Of a stretch of DNA of 64,000 nucleotides, positions 37,891-50,294 are shown piece after piece. The notes below the pieces were generated by a model. That model was not told where the DNA came from. It saw nothing but the letters and a program-made list of their open reading frames with translations, and ran no database searches. Both the position numbers and the translations under genes were made by a program. The stretch comes from Paraspadella gotoi (lineage: Eukaryota > Chaetognatha), in assembly GCA_051294375.1 (NCBI GenBank), contig CM119263.1, positions 6,172,932-6,236,931 on the forward strand. Direction: 5' to 3'. The first letter of the stretch is position 1. Each line of letters starts with the position of its first letter.

Positions 37891-39800
37891 TTGAAAAAAT
37901 GTAGCTAAGTTTGAAAAAATGCATGCAAGTTTATAAAAAATCTTAAAAGCATAAAGGATCGCTCGCTTATTGGCTCATAAAAAAAAATCAATGGGAATGA
38001 GGGGAAGACGAGAGAGTAAGAGAAATGAAGAGAGTTAGAGAGAGAGAGTGAGAGAGAAAGAGAGAGAGTGAGAGAGAGAGATGTGCAGAGAGGAGAGAGA
38101 GAAGGAGACATAAAATAAAAAAATCTTAAAAAGACTTCAAGATCGAGCCAAGAGCCCACTATTCATAGAAAATTAATGCATAAAAAAAAACCTCGGGGCA
38201 AAAAACACGGATTATGAATTTCATGCCCTGATAACGAATTATTGATTTAATAGTAATTATTAAGCGGTAATACTAATTGATTGACTTGTAATAGTAATTT
38301 AATTGATGTAATAGGATTGATTTATTGCATACTATTGAAATCAATTATTGATGCCGATGATAGTCATTCACTGATTTGCGATGATTGTCATTCATTGATG
38401 CGATGATTAGTCAATAAAAACAAAAAAAGCTGTGTTAGATGTGGAAAGAGAGAGAGAGAGTAGAGATGATGATGAGCTATCTTGATTATGGAGCGAGAGA
38501 TGAGAGAGGTTAGATGAGACGTGAGATTTGTATTGTGTTTGTTCTTTATCTCTTTTTTGATTTTTTTTGTAGATTCTTTCTTGTATGTTGAGAGAGAGGA
38601 CGAGAAAGAAAGAAAGAGAATTAAATCCCACGAAAATCTTCGCGATGAAAATATGGATTCTTGTATTGCAAAAAAGCGCTGGAATTAAATGGAATAATAT
38701 AATAAATTTTAGATAGGAAAAAAATAATCTAGAATTTTTCCTAAAAAACAAACGATCACGGCAAGAGATCGACAGAGAGGGACAGACAACACACAGAGCA
38801 TAAAACTAGAGAGAGAGACTCTAGCCTCTGCATAGAAAAAGTATGAGATGAGACAAGTCTGATTTTTCGAGCGATATATATATAAATTAAAGTTATGGAG
38901 AGCAGCAGAAAGCAAGAAAGCTCTACAGCCCCTTTACTCGTTTAAAGAATCAGCAGTACCATGGCGTCTGGACGTTACGGAGCTTTTCTCTACCCAAAGT
39001 GACCCGCCGGTTCGCAACACTGTTTCGCGGCATCGTTTTTTACATTAGTGAGCCCACATTATATCTAAAAATTTTTTTGTAAAGAAAAAAAAAGAGTTGA
39101 AGAGAGAGAGAGAGAGGAGAGAGAGAAAGAAGCTGAGCAGAGAAATCAGGAAGAAGTCTAGTGACGGAGAAAATGAAAATTTTATGAGAGAGACGAGAGC
39201 GAATATATTTAAAAGAAAGATGATGAGAGAGAGCGACATTTAATTGAAAACGTTTTTTGTTTTGCTAAATTATAAACATAAACAAATACGGAATTATTTG
39301 ATATGAAAATCATGAGAATTTTAAAGATCTTGATATTCTTTAGAAAGCCATATTATGAAATTTCAATTACTTCCCTTTGATTATCACACTTTCAGAAGCC
39401 TATGATTTGCTAAAAAAAGCGTGACCGGAAGCTAAACGACAATCAAATCGATAATAGCAGGATATTTGTTTGTTTTGCATAAAATGCTAAACAAAACATT
39501 TAATAACTGTACACTCAATTTTAAGGACATCGATGAGGACAAGCTGAATATAAATTATTAATTTAATTATTAAAATTATTAATTAATTAATTAATTAATT
39601 TAATTTAATTTATATTTTTAATTAATTAATTAATTAATTAATAATTAAAATTAATTAATTAATTAATAATTAATTAATCTTATAATTAATCTATTAATAA
39701 TTAATTATTCGTAGGCTAGACCGTATATATCTTCGTGTTTGCTCAAATACTTGTTTTTTACGAGTCTTATTTTCATAGAACGCCTAATTTCATTTTTAAA
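37891..39800. repeat. Repeat-rich, probably low-quality block
   Basis: It contains (GA)n stretches (38020-38105, 38445-38465, 39095-39130), a reversed ATCAATTATTA minisatellite (38220-38410), a SINE family-2 fragment and a TTAATTAA array (39550-39710). No gene was seen. Confidence 0.5.
38930..39052 (+). mobile_element. SINE family 2, internally deleted copy
   Basis: Matches the 6421 copy at both ends: ttactcgtttaaagaatcagcag at the head and gcggcatcgttttttaca at the tail. The middle is deleted. Confidence 0.6.
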
Positions 39801-41168
39801 TTCGGAATTAAGTTATTTTTTAGGTTTAAAAAGAAGATTATGGTTAGGGATAAGGTATAGGGTTAGTTAGGGTTAAAACCAAGTTCAGGTATTTAGAAAC
39901 AGAAATAGGGGGGCTTTTGAAATAGAGAGCCCAAAAAATGCCGGCTTCCCCTCCCTCCCACCGGTCTGCGCGTCTTCCCCTTCAGAGTTCTGGGTGAAAA
40001 CACATCCAATTCGACATCCTCGTGACAGATCCGCCCAGATTTTCCCGTCGGGGTCTCACATGATATTTGTTTCCCAGTTCGAGATAAGATTAAGTGTATT
40101 TTCCCCCAGGTTGGCTCACAATTGATATCCTCACTGAAGTGATTCCTCTTCACTATGATCACATTGATCAGGGGTCTCCCTTTAAGCGTTCTTCAATTGC
40201 TCACCCAAACCCAGGAGATACGTGGGCGTTAAGGGACGCGAAACCACGGCGCCTCCTAATTTCTCGCTCAAGAATCCAGACCAGAAAATTCATCATTTTT
40301 CTCGTGACTTTTTTCCAGATTTTCTCGGTTCGAGCGAAAAAAAAAATTCGTTATGAAAGGCGAAAGTAGTCCTGCGAACTTTCGAACAGGATTCGTTTAC
40401 GGAAGAGCGTATAAGCTATAACTGTCACGGCTTACTTTCTGTCCTACTTGCTTTCTTCTTTTTTTTTCTCGCTTTCATTCATTCTAGTTTCTTTCTTTCT
40501 TTTTTTCCCCCCTTCTCTTTCTTTCTTTAAATTCTTTTCCTGACGAGACTTTTTTTTTCTTTTGGTAAAAAACAGACGGGGGAAGGGGAGAGAACCTTTG
40601 AACACGAGTCAAATTTGTCTTCTTCCTACTCGAATCTAAAAAAGAGATGCTCTTTAGGGGCTTCATCGAAATCCTATCAACAATTTTTGAGGCCTAAACA
40701 TCCGAAATACCGGGAATGAAGATTTTTTTATAAAAGGATTTATCATTTTCAATCGGTGGTTAATTAAATAATTAAATAACGGTTACATTTTTATTTTACC
40801 CAAGTGACAGGTGAAACCCGTTTTTCTTTTTCGAGAGCGAAGAATGAACTCAAACTCCTTCGTAGATCCAGTTCGCTCCCCTTCACCCACAATTCGTTTT
40901 CATTTCAGAAAAGATGAGAGAATAATCAATCAGATCGTCACATTGTCGCATTCTTCGGTTCTATTCGAATATTGGCGCGCCAAATAAAACAGAAACAAAA
41001 CAAACGTAGAAAATTAATCGTTTCTTTCGCGAAAAAAAAGGGGGGGGGAAATCTTTGTCTTCCTTTTCGCGCCTTGTCGTTCGTCGTTGTCGTCGTCTGT
41101 CCTTTCTCTTCAAATTTTCATATGAAAATTCTTGCTCATCCTTTGTGGTCCTCGTGATTCTTTATAAA
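39801..41168. other. Gene-free DNA upstream of the GPCR
   Basis: Mostly unremarkable sequence with T- and A-rich runs. The GPCR promoter and 5' UTR must lie here or in an unseen upstream exon. No TATA box is obvious near the start codon. Confidence 0.4.
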
Positions 41169-44100
41169 ATGTTGTCCGTCGTTAACGCCTCCGTTACCAT
41201 GGCGACTTTAGACTCGAACGACAAGGGGGCGTTCCACAAAGGTCCCGCGTCGACGACCGACTCTTCCGTCGCCCCGACCGTGTCTTCCCTCGAGTTTTTC
41301 GCCAACTCTTCGGAATCGACTTCAGACTTCGAAGGCGCTTCCGACGAAGCGTTTGAGAGTCCGCTCCATACTTTTCTAGAGTCAACGACCGACGGGATCT
41401 CCACAATAACCTCCCCTGATTCTAATTTTAACGGCGACGCCATTTTGGGCGCCACGCCCACCTCGATCGCCGCTTCACTTACCTCCTCAACGGACGTCGA
41501 TTCCTCCGTCAATTCAACCGCGGTCATTGACCCTTCGTTCAACGAAACAATGAGCACCACAACATTTACTGACGCCATCGACCAATTTATCAATGCCACA
41601 GTCGATGCCATCTCTTCTACCAAATCTCCCGTCAGCCCTTTTTCAAACGCGACTTTAGATCCTATTCTAAACTCTACAATCGATCAAACCTCTACTTTCG
41701 AGTCATTTCCCAACTCAACGATCGACGTCACCCCTAATTTTGACCACATTTTTAACTCCACGATCGACGTCACCCCTAATTACGACTCGCTACTCAATTC
41801 CACAATCGACCCCATCTCTAATTTCGACTCACTCCTCAACGCCACTCTCGACAGCAACCCTAACGCGACCTTCGCTCCCAACGCGCCATCTTCAGCTCAC
41901 GCCTACTACGCTTACTTCCTTCACAGTCACTACGTCTTCACTTACGTCTTGAATCCCGTGGCGGCGTTCGGAATTCTCGGAAACGCCCTCACCTTTTACG
42001 TCCTCTACCGGCGCCGAGCCAAGACCCCGCCCATCGTCATCATGGTAAGTTTTGAAAAAATGCTGCGAGAAACTCATTTGCATGTTACGTTAAAGAAGTT
42101 GAAATTCACCAAAGTATATATTTTTTTTATTACTTATTCGATTTTTTGTAAGGCCGAATGCGCCTGTCAGTGACTACTAAAGATGTCATTAGTCACAGCT
42201 CTAGATTTCAACAAATTTGTCAATGCTGTCGTTAAATCTGTATTAATTGTAACTACATATATTGGATGTACCATTTTCATATATTAACTACATATATATG
42301 TCAGATGGCGTTGGCGGTCTTTGACTCTATCCTTCTCATCATCGCCATACTCGAGTACGGCCTCGCCTACGCATCCATATTCAGCAAACGGGGCCTCACT
42401 GGTTACAGAGACGTTTGGGCGGTGATGCGTCCTTACCTATTCACGTCCAGCAACGTCGCGCAGGTCTATCTGAGACATATTTCAACGCTGGACGATGCAG
42501 TGCTAACATCTCTTTCTTTATAACGATTCTTTTACAGACGGTGATAGTTTGGCTCACGTTATTTCTGTCCGTAGAAAGATACAACGCGATTTGCAAGCCG
42601 CTTAAATTCATGGCCAACTGCACTCACCAGAGGGCCATCAGGGTAACTTTCTATGATTGTGCTTGGGGTTCCATTTTAAATGGTGCAGCGATTACTCGCC
42701 AAGCAACTTATGTGTCGGTCTGTCGGTCTGTCGGTCGGTCTATCCGCATGACCCACTTAATTTTTAAATGCAAATTATTTTGATTGGCCAATGGGTGCAG
42801 CATTGGTTATGTACCAAGAGAACATCTTTGTGCAAATGATTCATACTTGCGTCGTTACCTCTTTACTAGAAAATCCGATCACGTGACCAGAAAGTCAATA
42901 AAAATAACGCCTTGCAATTGATGCCCTTTCCTCGTTTGGCCACAGTTCATCTCTATCATCGTCGTCGCCAGCGTCGCCTTGAATCTGGTCAAGTTTTTCG
43001 AAGTGAAGAGCGAAACGAATCTCGTCACAAATCAAAACACAGGTGAGGGTAGATGGCGCTGAGTCGGGTCTTTTGGGTTTCACTGTCCTATGTGAACTGA
43101 GGTGTCTGTTAGGCGGAGAAAAGGAAAAAAGAAGAAAGGGGTTGGAAGGGTATCGAGGAAAAGGTGGAGTAGACAGACAAATAGAGAGAGAGAGAGAGAG
43201 AGAGAGATAAAACTATATACTCGGTTTTAACTTTCAAATGAGCAGGAGAGATTTCTTGCTACACGAACCCTGGATGCATCAACTCTCCGCTGAGAATCAA
43301 CCGAATCTATTGGTTCACTTACTACGTCGTCGTTCTTTCCCTTCTCGTTCATTTGGGTGAGTTAAAAGGAAAGAATGTTAAATTCTGAATGAATGAAAGA
43401 ATGAGTGAATCAATGAATAAATGAATAAATAAATAAATGGATAAGTAAATAAATGAACAATCAATGAAAAAATAAATATGTGCTTGAGTAAAAAAGAAAT
43501 AAATTAACAATTTTATTAAAAATAAAATATAAATGAATAAAAAATTAAATCAATAAATCAATCAATCAATCCTTTCCCCTCCGCAGGCCCTTTCCTCGTC
43601 ATTCTCGTGGTCAACGTTCAAGTGATCCACGCCCACCGAGCGAGTCTCCTTTGGCGCCAACAGCATTTCCAGGCGCACGTGCGGCAAGACTCTGCGCGGG
43701 GGATTCGGGGCGAGCAGCACTCCGTCACCCTCATCTGCGTCGGTAAGGAGATGGTGGGGGGAAGGGGGGAGTAGGGGGTTCGGAGGGGCGGAGATTGACA
43801 GAGAGGGAGACTATACAGGAGCAAAGAGGAGCGGGGGAGGTAGAGGAGCAAAGAAGGAATGAGACAAAGGAATGCGGAGGGGGTGATCGACGCGTAATTG
43901 GTTACTGGTAAGGGGTGAGTTAAAAATCAGCAGGAGAGGGAGGCTATGGGAGAAAGAAGTAAAAAAGAAAAATGGAAAGTTAAGTTTAGGGAGCTAAATA
44001 CTAAAAATAGAAGGAAAAAAAAAGGGAAAATTAAGATGAAGGAAACGAAGGAATGTGTAGAGAAAGTGGCACAAGTGTTGAAAGCGTAAATGATATTTTG

Positions 44101-44946
44101 ATGCCATTAAAAAAGTCTCTTTTAATTTCATATAAATTTTAGCCGTCGTCCTTATGTTCCTCATTTGCGCTCTTCCCGAAAATGTGCTGCACATTTTGAT
44201 GCTGTTTCTGGACGAAAGGTAAGTCAGTGTCGCATTGATTAACATCGACCAAATGCGATGAGTATCTATTCCCTTCTTGTTTCGCTTAGGTCGACGGGTC
44301 CGCCACCTTTGCCGATAGACAAGGCGAAGGTTTTGATTTTCAACGTTTACTGCATCTTGTTGATCAGCATCAACTCTTCAGTGAATTTTCTGCTTTACTC
44401 CTGGTTTTCCGCTTCGTTCCGATGTATGGTGAGATATTCTTTTAGCATTGAAATTATGTAACTACTAAGTATAAAACATAAAACATAAACATAACTTTAC
44501 AATTTTCGATGACATCTTTTTTTTCCCCTTTCAATTCGAGTTTTTATTTCCTCTTCACAATTCTAACGGTAATCGATATTCCTTTCCAGGTGAAAGACCT
44601 TTTGTTCGGTCGATGCCTTCGGTACAAGCGCCGCCATCTTGGCAGCAGCTTTCCCCATTTCAGTTCTCGCGGCGGCGGCGCCTCTACGGCGACGACGACG
44701 CTGCGGCGAGCCTCCGCTTCGATCGATTCCGGCGGCGGCGCCAGACGAAACGACGACGCCGCCAGAAAGATTAGCGGCGTCTTTTTTCACGACGCCAACG
44801 GCGACGCCGAATCCAACGATCCGAGAAGAAACGGCCACGCCGCCAGGAAAATAAGCGGCGCCCATTTGAACGCCGCTTACGTTTACGACGGCGATAAAAA
44901 CGTTGAAGTCATCGGGATGCGTCGTCTTAAAAATGGAAACGAATGA
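41169..44946 (+). CDS. Class A peptide-type G protein-coupled receptor with a long Ser/Thr/Asn-rich ectodomain
   Basis: Nine exons join in phase to 691 residues: 41169-42044, 42305-42463, 42538-42642, 42946-43042, 43246-43356, 43587-43742, 44143-44218, 44290-44428 and 44590-44946. About 250 residues precede TM1. They are rich in Ser, Thr and Asn, with near-repeats NSTIDVTPN, NSTIDPISN and NATLDSNPN that each bear an N-glycosylation sequon. TM1 is FGILGNALTFYVL with its GN motif. TM2-TM3 are in exon 2. ERYNAICKPL is the E/DRY box. ECL2 holds CYTNPGC, TM6 has the CALPE variant of CWxP, and TM7 reads NSSVNFLLY (NPxxY variant). The tail repeats RRND-DAARKISG and RRNGHAARKISG. Overall it resembles FMRFamide-type peptide receptors. 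The ligand is not provable. No signal peptide is visible with this start. AATAAA is at 45033. Confidence 0.85.
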
Positions 44947-45032
44947 TTTTCGGTCGTGAATGGATTCACTCGTGACCGGTATCATGGAACGGTATTCGAG
45001 AACGCCAAAGTTTTTTTTAAATTTTATACAGT

Positions 45033-45038
45033 AATAAA
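45033..45038 (+). terminator. Polyadenylation signal AATAAA for the GPCR gene
   Basis: A consensus hexamer 87 bases after the stop. A retroelement inserted just downstream (target duplication from 45071). Confidence 0.6.
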
Positions 45039-45070
45039 AGATGTCGAGGGGAAGAAAACATGAACAAAAC

Positions 45071-45884
45071 AAAACTATTAATAAGTTTGTAGAGTCATCA
45101 CATGCACTGTTTAATTTATGATTAAGAAAACGTCGAATTTGGGATCAAGTGCAGTATTTTTTTTTCTTTATAGAAAACCAATATTTCGATCTTATTTGAC
45201 AGATCATCGTTCAGGGTAAGAGTGAAGTGAGTAGAAGAAGAGAGCTAAGGAAAAGAGAGAGAGATAGAGAGAGAGAGAGAACAGGTGAGAGTCAGACAAT
45301 ACAACAGGGATAAATCCCTCCACCCCCCCTCGTTTCAATGTCTAGTCTCATTTCTTCCCAGGGAATTAAGGATCGGTTTCCATGCATCGGTTTTGACATA
45401 AGACCCCATATCTTCATTGAGGCCTCTGCCCGGGCCACAATCGAGGCGCCTGATCCACAAGGCCTCTTCCACCTTTAGGTGGTGGCTGAGGCTGGATGGG
45501 TCTTTGATGCGTGGACGTGAGAGGATGTCCGGTGTCCAGTCGAATTGGGCTGAGCAGTGCTGACGATGCTGGGCCAGACCCGAATGGCCCCACTTTCCAG
45601 TGTCGACCGCTCTCTTGTGCTCTGCAGTACGGGTATCGAAGCTTCGTCTAGTTTCACCGACATAAACTGCTTTTGTATTGTATTGTTGTATTGTCTGACT
45701 CTCACCTGTTCTCTCTCTCTCTCTATCTCTCTCTCTTTTCCTTAGCTCTCTTCTTCTACTCACTTCACTCTTACCCTGAACGATGATCTGTCAAATAAGA
45801 TCGAAATATTGTTTTCTATAAAAGAAAAAAAAATACTGCACTTGATCCCAAATTCGACGTTTTCTTAATCAAAAACTATTAATA
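45071..45884 (-). mobile_element. Truncated Penelope-like retroelement with inverted arms
   Basis: A long, almost perfect inverted repeat flanks the element: left arm 45120-45306, right arm 45684-45870. Between them, on the minus strand, lies a GIY-YIG-type endonuclease remnant. Identical 13-bp flanks AAAACTATTAATA at 45071-45083 and 45872-45884 look like a target-site duplication. Inverted terminal copies around a 5'-truncated body, together with a GIY-YIG domain, are typical of Penelope-like elements. The reverse transcriptase is absent. The arms contain a GATGATCT...AGATCGAAA hairpin that resembles, but does not match, a hammerhead core. Confidence 0.8.
45335..45683 (-). pseudogene. GIY-YIG endonuclease domain remnant of the Penelope-like element
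   Basis: The frame reads AVYVGETRRSFDTRTAEHKRAV-like sequence, the YxGET...R..EH.RA core of GIY-YIG nucleases (Tyr, Gly-Glu, Arg, His). It then has WGHSGLAQH and a EALWIRRLDCGPGRGLNEDMG segment as in Penelope C-termini, and ends at TGA-proximal 45335. There is no start codon of its own; upstream sequence is the pyrimidine-rich inverted arm. It is a dead fragment of a longer polyprotein. Confidence 0.75.
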
Positions 45885-47308
45885 GTTTTAATCCTCGACG
45901 AAGACGATTAAAATTTTAGTAAAAATATTTTAAAATAGTCAAAAAATTTGGCTAATGTAGTCGTCGATTTTTTATGTTGTTCCTTTGTCTCTTTTCATCC
46001 TCTTTTTTTATCAAAGTATATAATAGATAGAGACTCAGATTTCGAAAGCGGATAATCGAGCTATCGACTTTGAAAGGGAACACAAAACAATGGATGATCT
46101 CAGTCTTGTCTAATGTTTCTATTTTTAACAAAAAATCCCTTTTGTCAATTTTTAGTTCGACATCCGTAATCAGCTATCTATATGCGTAGTTTGATTTACG
46201 AATAACTTTTGTACATTAAATAATTTTTCTGTGTATTTTTTTTGTGAATTATCGTTAAGTGGAGAAAAATTGTATGAAATTAGGTAAAATTTTATTTCCT
46301 TATCCAAAGAAAATTATAAAATTTGACCACATGTGAAGTAACTTTTGTTTTTAAAATGTCGGCAGAGGCCGCTACTTTCCTCAAAATGGCAGAAAGAAAA
46401 AAACAAAATAACTAATACGATTGCGAGTCTGACAGTATGACAACCCGTAAAAACTAACATTTATGAATCAGAACATTTTTTTGATGTTATGTTGTACTTT
46501 CAATGTTTTATAGTCATTATTTTAGTTTCGATTCAATTATATCCGCCATTGGCTGGCTTTCTTTATAACCGACTCGCAAAAGCGACGGTAAACTAAGGTT
46601 TCCTATTTTCCGGAACATCTTGACGTTAAGTGATCCAACCTTGCTTTTCGGACTTGTTAGTCTTTCACAATTTCCTAACTAAATAAAAAGAGTTAATGGC
46701 TTAGTGCTCTGTGAGTAAACTGTAAGGTAATCCTTTACAAAACTAATAATTTTTAAAAATTTTAAATAATAAAGTTTTTTTATTATATATATTTGAACTG
46801 TGCAATGTGCACTAAACGCTGGATGCTCTATCTCTTTTTAAAGAAAAGGCACCTTCTTACGGGTTGATGCCTTTTTAACAAGGGGCGCCTACTGATGGAT
46901 CGGCGCCCTCTTGGCGCGACCTCGTCAAAGGCGCCCTTTTGAAAGGCAGAGCGTTACCTCAACACGATTATTGGCTTTTTTTCCTTTTTTTTTATTTTCG
47001 TTCTTCTTTTTTATTTTTTTTTATTTTTTGACAGAAATTTATCGACAAATTTGCGCGTGTTTCTTCTATTTATTTTTTTATTAATTCTTCGCAGTCATTA
47101 ATCTGATGTTTAGCCATTAAGTTATCAAAAATCTATTTTTTCAATTTAATCCATGTTATCAAAAATAATTTAACATTATTGGTTTGGTGGTAACTTTGCA
47201 CAAGGTTCGAAATAAAGTGTATCTACGAGTTTAAATTAATCTTTCTCGACCAAAAAAAAATTCTTCGAATTCTGATCGGATATTTTTTTCTTCTTTCTCT
47301 CGTCAAGC

Positions 47309-47517
47309 CATCACTCCACCACAGCCCCAAGCTGCTCACCCAGTCGAACCCCCAAGAAACGCCCCTCGCCACGTTCTTTCCCGAACCTCTCACCCCGGGA
47401 GAGCCTCATTGGCTGCAATCCGTGACTTCTGGCCCATTAGCCACAGAAGGCGACGCAAAGGAATTCGATGAAAGCCTTCCTCGACGTCGTCGTCGTCGTC
47501 GTCGTCGTCGTCTTAAT
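47309..47517 (+). CDS. Possible orphan terminal exon, product unknown
   Basis: After an acceptor-like cctctcgtcaag there is one open frame to a TGA at about 47517: SLHHSPKLLTQSNPQETPLA, then a run with PEPLTPGEPHWLQ and DAKEFDES, then an Arg run encoded by (GTC)n. Composition looks coding (G/C third positions, acidic and Pro/Ser mix). No upstream exon, start or family is recognised, so it may be chance. Confidence 0.2.
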
Positions 47518-47723
47518 TGATGTTGTTGTTGTTGTTCGCTCCGTCAATACAGGTCCTCGTTATCGTCGTTTTATTTACACTTTCAGTTTAGCCATAATTT
47601 TTATTTATATTTAACTTTGTTAACAAAAAAATTTAATAAGTTTTCGGAATAATGAATATTAAATTAAAATAATGTGCCGCTGTTAGGCTTTTTCATTACA
47701 TCTATGTCTTCACCGTCATCGTT

Positions 47724-47757
<34 letters not shown>

Positions 47758-49559
47758 GTGTCGACTTAAACGGAGCGTCTCTATTGCCTCAATACATCTC
47801 GGCCTCTGGCAGCCACACCAGACCGCGCCCAACCACAAATTGCCTTAAAACTCAATCTTAGGGAAAATCTCAAAAATGAATAGGAATTATTATTTTACTT
47901 TAGTTTCATCTACTAATATAAATTTATATTTTTTAAATTTGATTAAGCTTAAAAAATAAATAAAAATATTTAACAAATGTTCCTGTAAAAAATCGATTTG
48001 CATGAAATACTTTTTGATTACAAAAATATTTTTTTAACTTGAAAACATTTTAAATCTTAATCTTATGAACTAAAACCGTTTGAACGAAGATAATTTTGAG
48101 GTGTTCCCTTAGAAGGCAATTGAGGAAACGGCTAAAAAACCTAATGTACCGGAAAGTCGAGATGTCTTTTTCGTTAACAGCGACCAGATTGAGATCCCAA
48201 CCAAAATGAGACGAGGGGGAGGAGAAAGTTGTGGTTGTGGTTAAGGATTATACAAGAGAGGGGCTCCATGATAATTTGGACCTACATTTTTACCTTCCAT
48301 TTTTTTTATCTTTAAATTTCGAGGTTTTTTCTTTGATTCTTTTCTCATTTTTCATCTTTACAGTTTCCTCTATTTTTTTTTTAAATCTTCTTTTTCCTCT
48401 TTATTATTATTATTATTATTATTATTATTTATTATTATTTATAATTCTCGTTTGACCTCTAATTAGAAGTTTTTTTCTTTCTCTTCTTCTTTCTTCATTC
48501 CCTTTCTTTTTCTCTCTTTTATTTCTTCTTCTCTCTTTTTCTGTTCTCCTTCTACGATACATCTCTCCTTGTCTCCTTCTTTCCTTTTCCTTTGTCCTTT
48601 CCCAATTCCACTTTTTCCATCTCTTTTAGTTTTCTTTTCTTTTTTTCTTTTTTCTCAGTCCTTTCGCCATTTCCCTTCCTTTCTTTCTTTCTCTCAATCT
48701 CCTCGTCTCTCTCTTTTCTGATCTTCTTTTTTCTCTTCCTCTTTCCTCCTTCCTCCCTTTCCTTCGGCCTTGCTCTTTTCTTTCGCTTCATTACCTCGAT
48801 TTGCATTTTTTATTGGTTTCCCATCGACGTTTAATTCTGCGGCCGTCAGATGTCTTTCCTCGGCGCCCGACGACGACGACGACGACGACGCTGGTGATTA
48901 TCGCCGTAATTAAATGAGCGCCGCCCCGCGGATGATTTCTCTAGCGGAAGTGGCGCTCACGAGCCGACGCTCGATATTGCTTCATAATTGTCGCGAGTTC
49001 GGCAGCGGCGTCAGCGGCAGCAGCAGCTTCAGCGGCAGAGGAGGCGGCGGCCGGGATGTTTGAGACGTTATTGGATGTTTGAAGAGAAGAGGAGAAATAT
49101 CAGTGCACAAGTCAAAAATTGTTTATAAATTTTTTGCTATTAATTTTCAATGTTATTATCATCGGCAGTGGCAAAATAATTGGAATATGTACAGACAAAA
49201 ATTTGATGAGAAAAGAAAGGCAGAAAGAAATGGCGACCCTCTCTCCTCTCGATCACTCCACTTGCATAATTCAGGCTCTATTACAAATATTTAGTTTTTT
49301 CGCGATGATTCAAGAAACAGTAGAGTATTCTTTCAGAATATTTCAATATTCCTAGTAGACTATATATATTAGACTATAAGAAAAAAAATACGAATAAATA
49401 GAAGATATAGAAGAGATACGAATTAACGTATTAAAGAAAGGCATATAGCAGATTGCATAAAAAAGTGGTCTTGAACAATATCATTTTACATGTCATATAA
49501 ATGTTATGTCATGTCTTGGCTCGATACAGTCTAGATTTCGTTGTGTTAATGCAAACAAC

Positions 49560-49626
49560 ATCCACATAAACATCAATATCATCAACATCAACATCAACAA
49601 GATCAACATCAACATCAACATCAACT
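49560..49626 (+). repeat. (CATCAA)n hexanucleotide tract
   Basis: About ten imperfect CATCAA units. Confidence 0.8.
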
Positions 49627-50294
49627 TCTCGTTTTACTCGACCGACTAATGTCTTCAGACACCCACCTCACTACCCTCTTCCCCCAAAACCACCATCATA
49701 TTCACCACCTCTCCGCCAAACCTCACGCTTTCCCTCTACCCAACCCGACGTTAACCAAGATGTTGGCGGTGACAGCGACGACGACGACGACGACGACGAC
49801 AGCGCCGGTCGTCGCGGCGTCGTCTGATGAATGGAACGACGCAGAAAAAGGGGGGGCGTGTCAACGACGACGATGGCACTTCGGGTCCTAAAAATGATGT
49901 GAATAAGTTTACTCTGATTTCAGAAGAGGAAATAGAGATGGAATGTGGAAGAATAGAAAAAGATAGAAATTTAAAATCATTTGTACGTCTTCTAACTAAG
50001 TAAGATTCATAAAAAGAATTAATGAATTAATGAAAGAATGAAAGAAAAAAAGAAAAAAAAAAGAATAAAAAATACATAAGAAACATAAACGGAAGGTTCT
50101 TTAGTCTTTAGCAAGAAAGAAATAAAGAAAGAATAAAGGGAAAAAGAGAAAGAAAGAAAAAAAAATAGAGAAAGAGCGAGATCTGGAAACCGGTAGTGTC
50201 TCCGGCGATAGACTTACCCCATTACGCTTTCGCGTCGTCTAATGGGCTTCGTTGAAGCCGCCCCGATCAGCCTCAACACAAAATTCCACTTTTA

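Noticed and set aside
41162-41623. 153-codon minus-strand open frame
   Set aside because: It is antisense to the GPCR first exon. The plus-strand frame joins nine phased exons.
45686-45870. Hammerhead ribozyme in the Penelope arm
   Set aside because: GATGATCT...AGATCGAAA forms a hairpin followed by GAAA, but the CTGATGA strand is not matched, so I mention it only as a resemblance.
49649-49891. 80-codon His/Thr-rich open frame
   Set aside because: The Thr run is a (GAC)n repeat and nothing suggests a gene.
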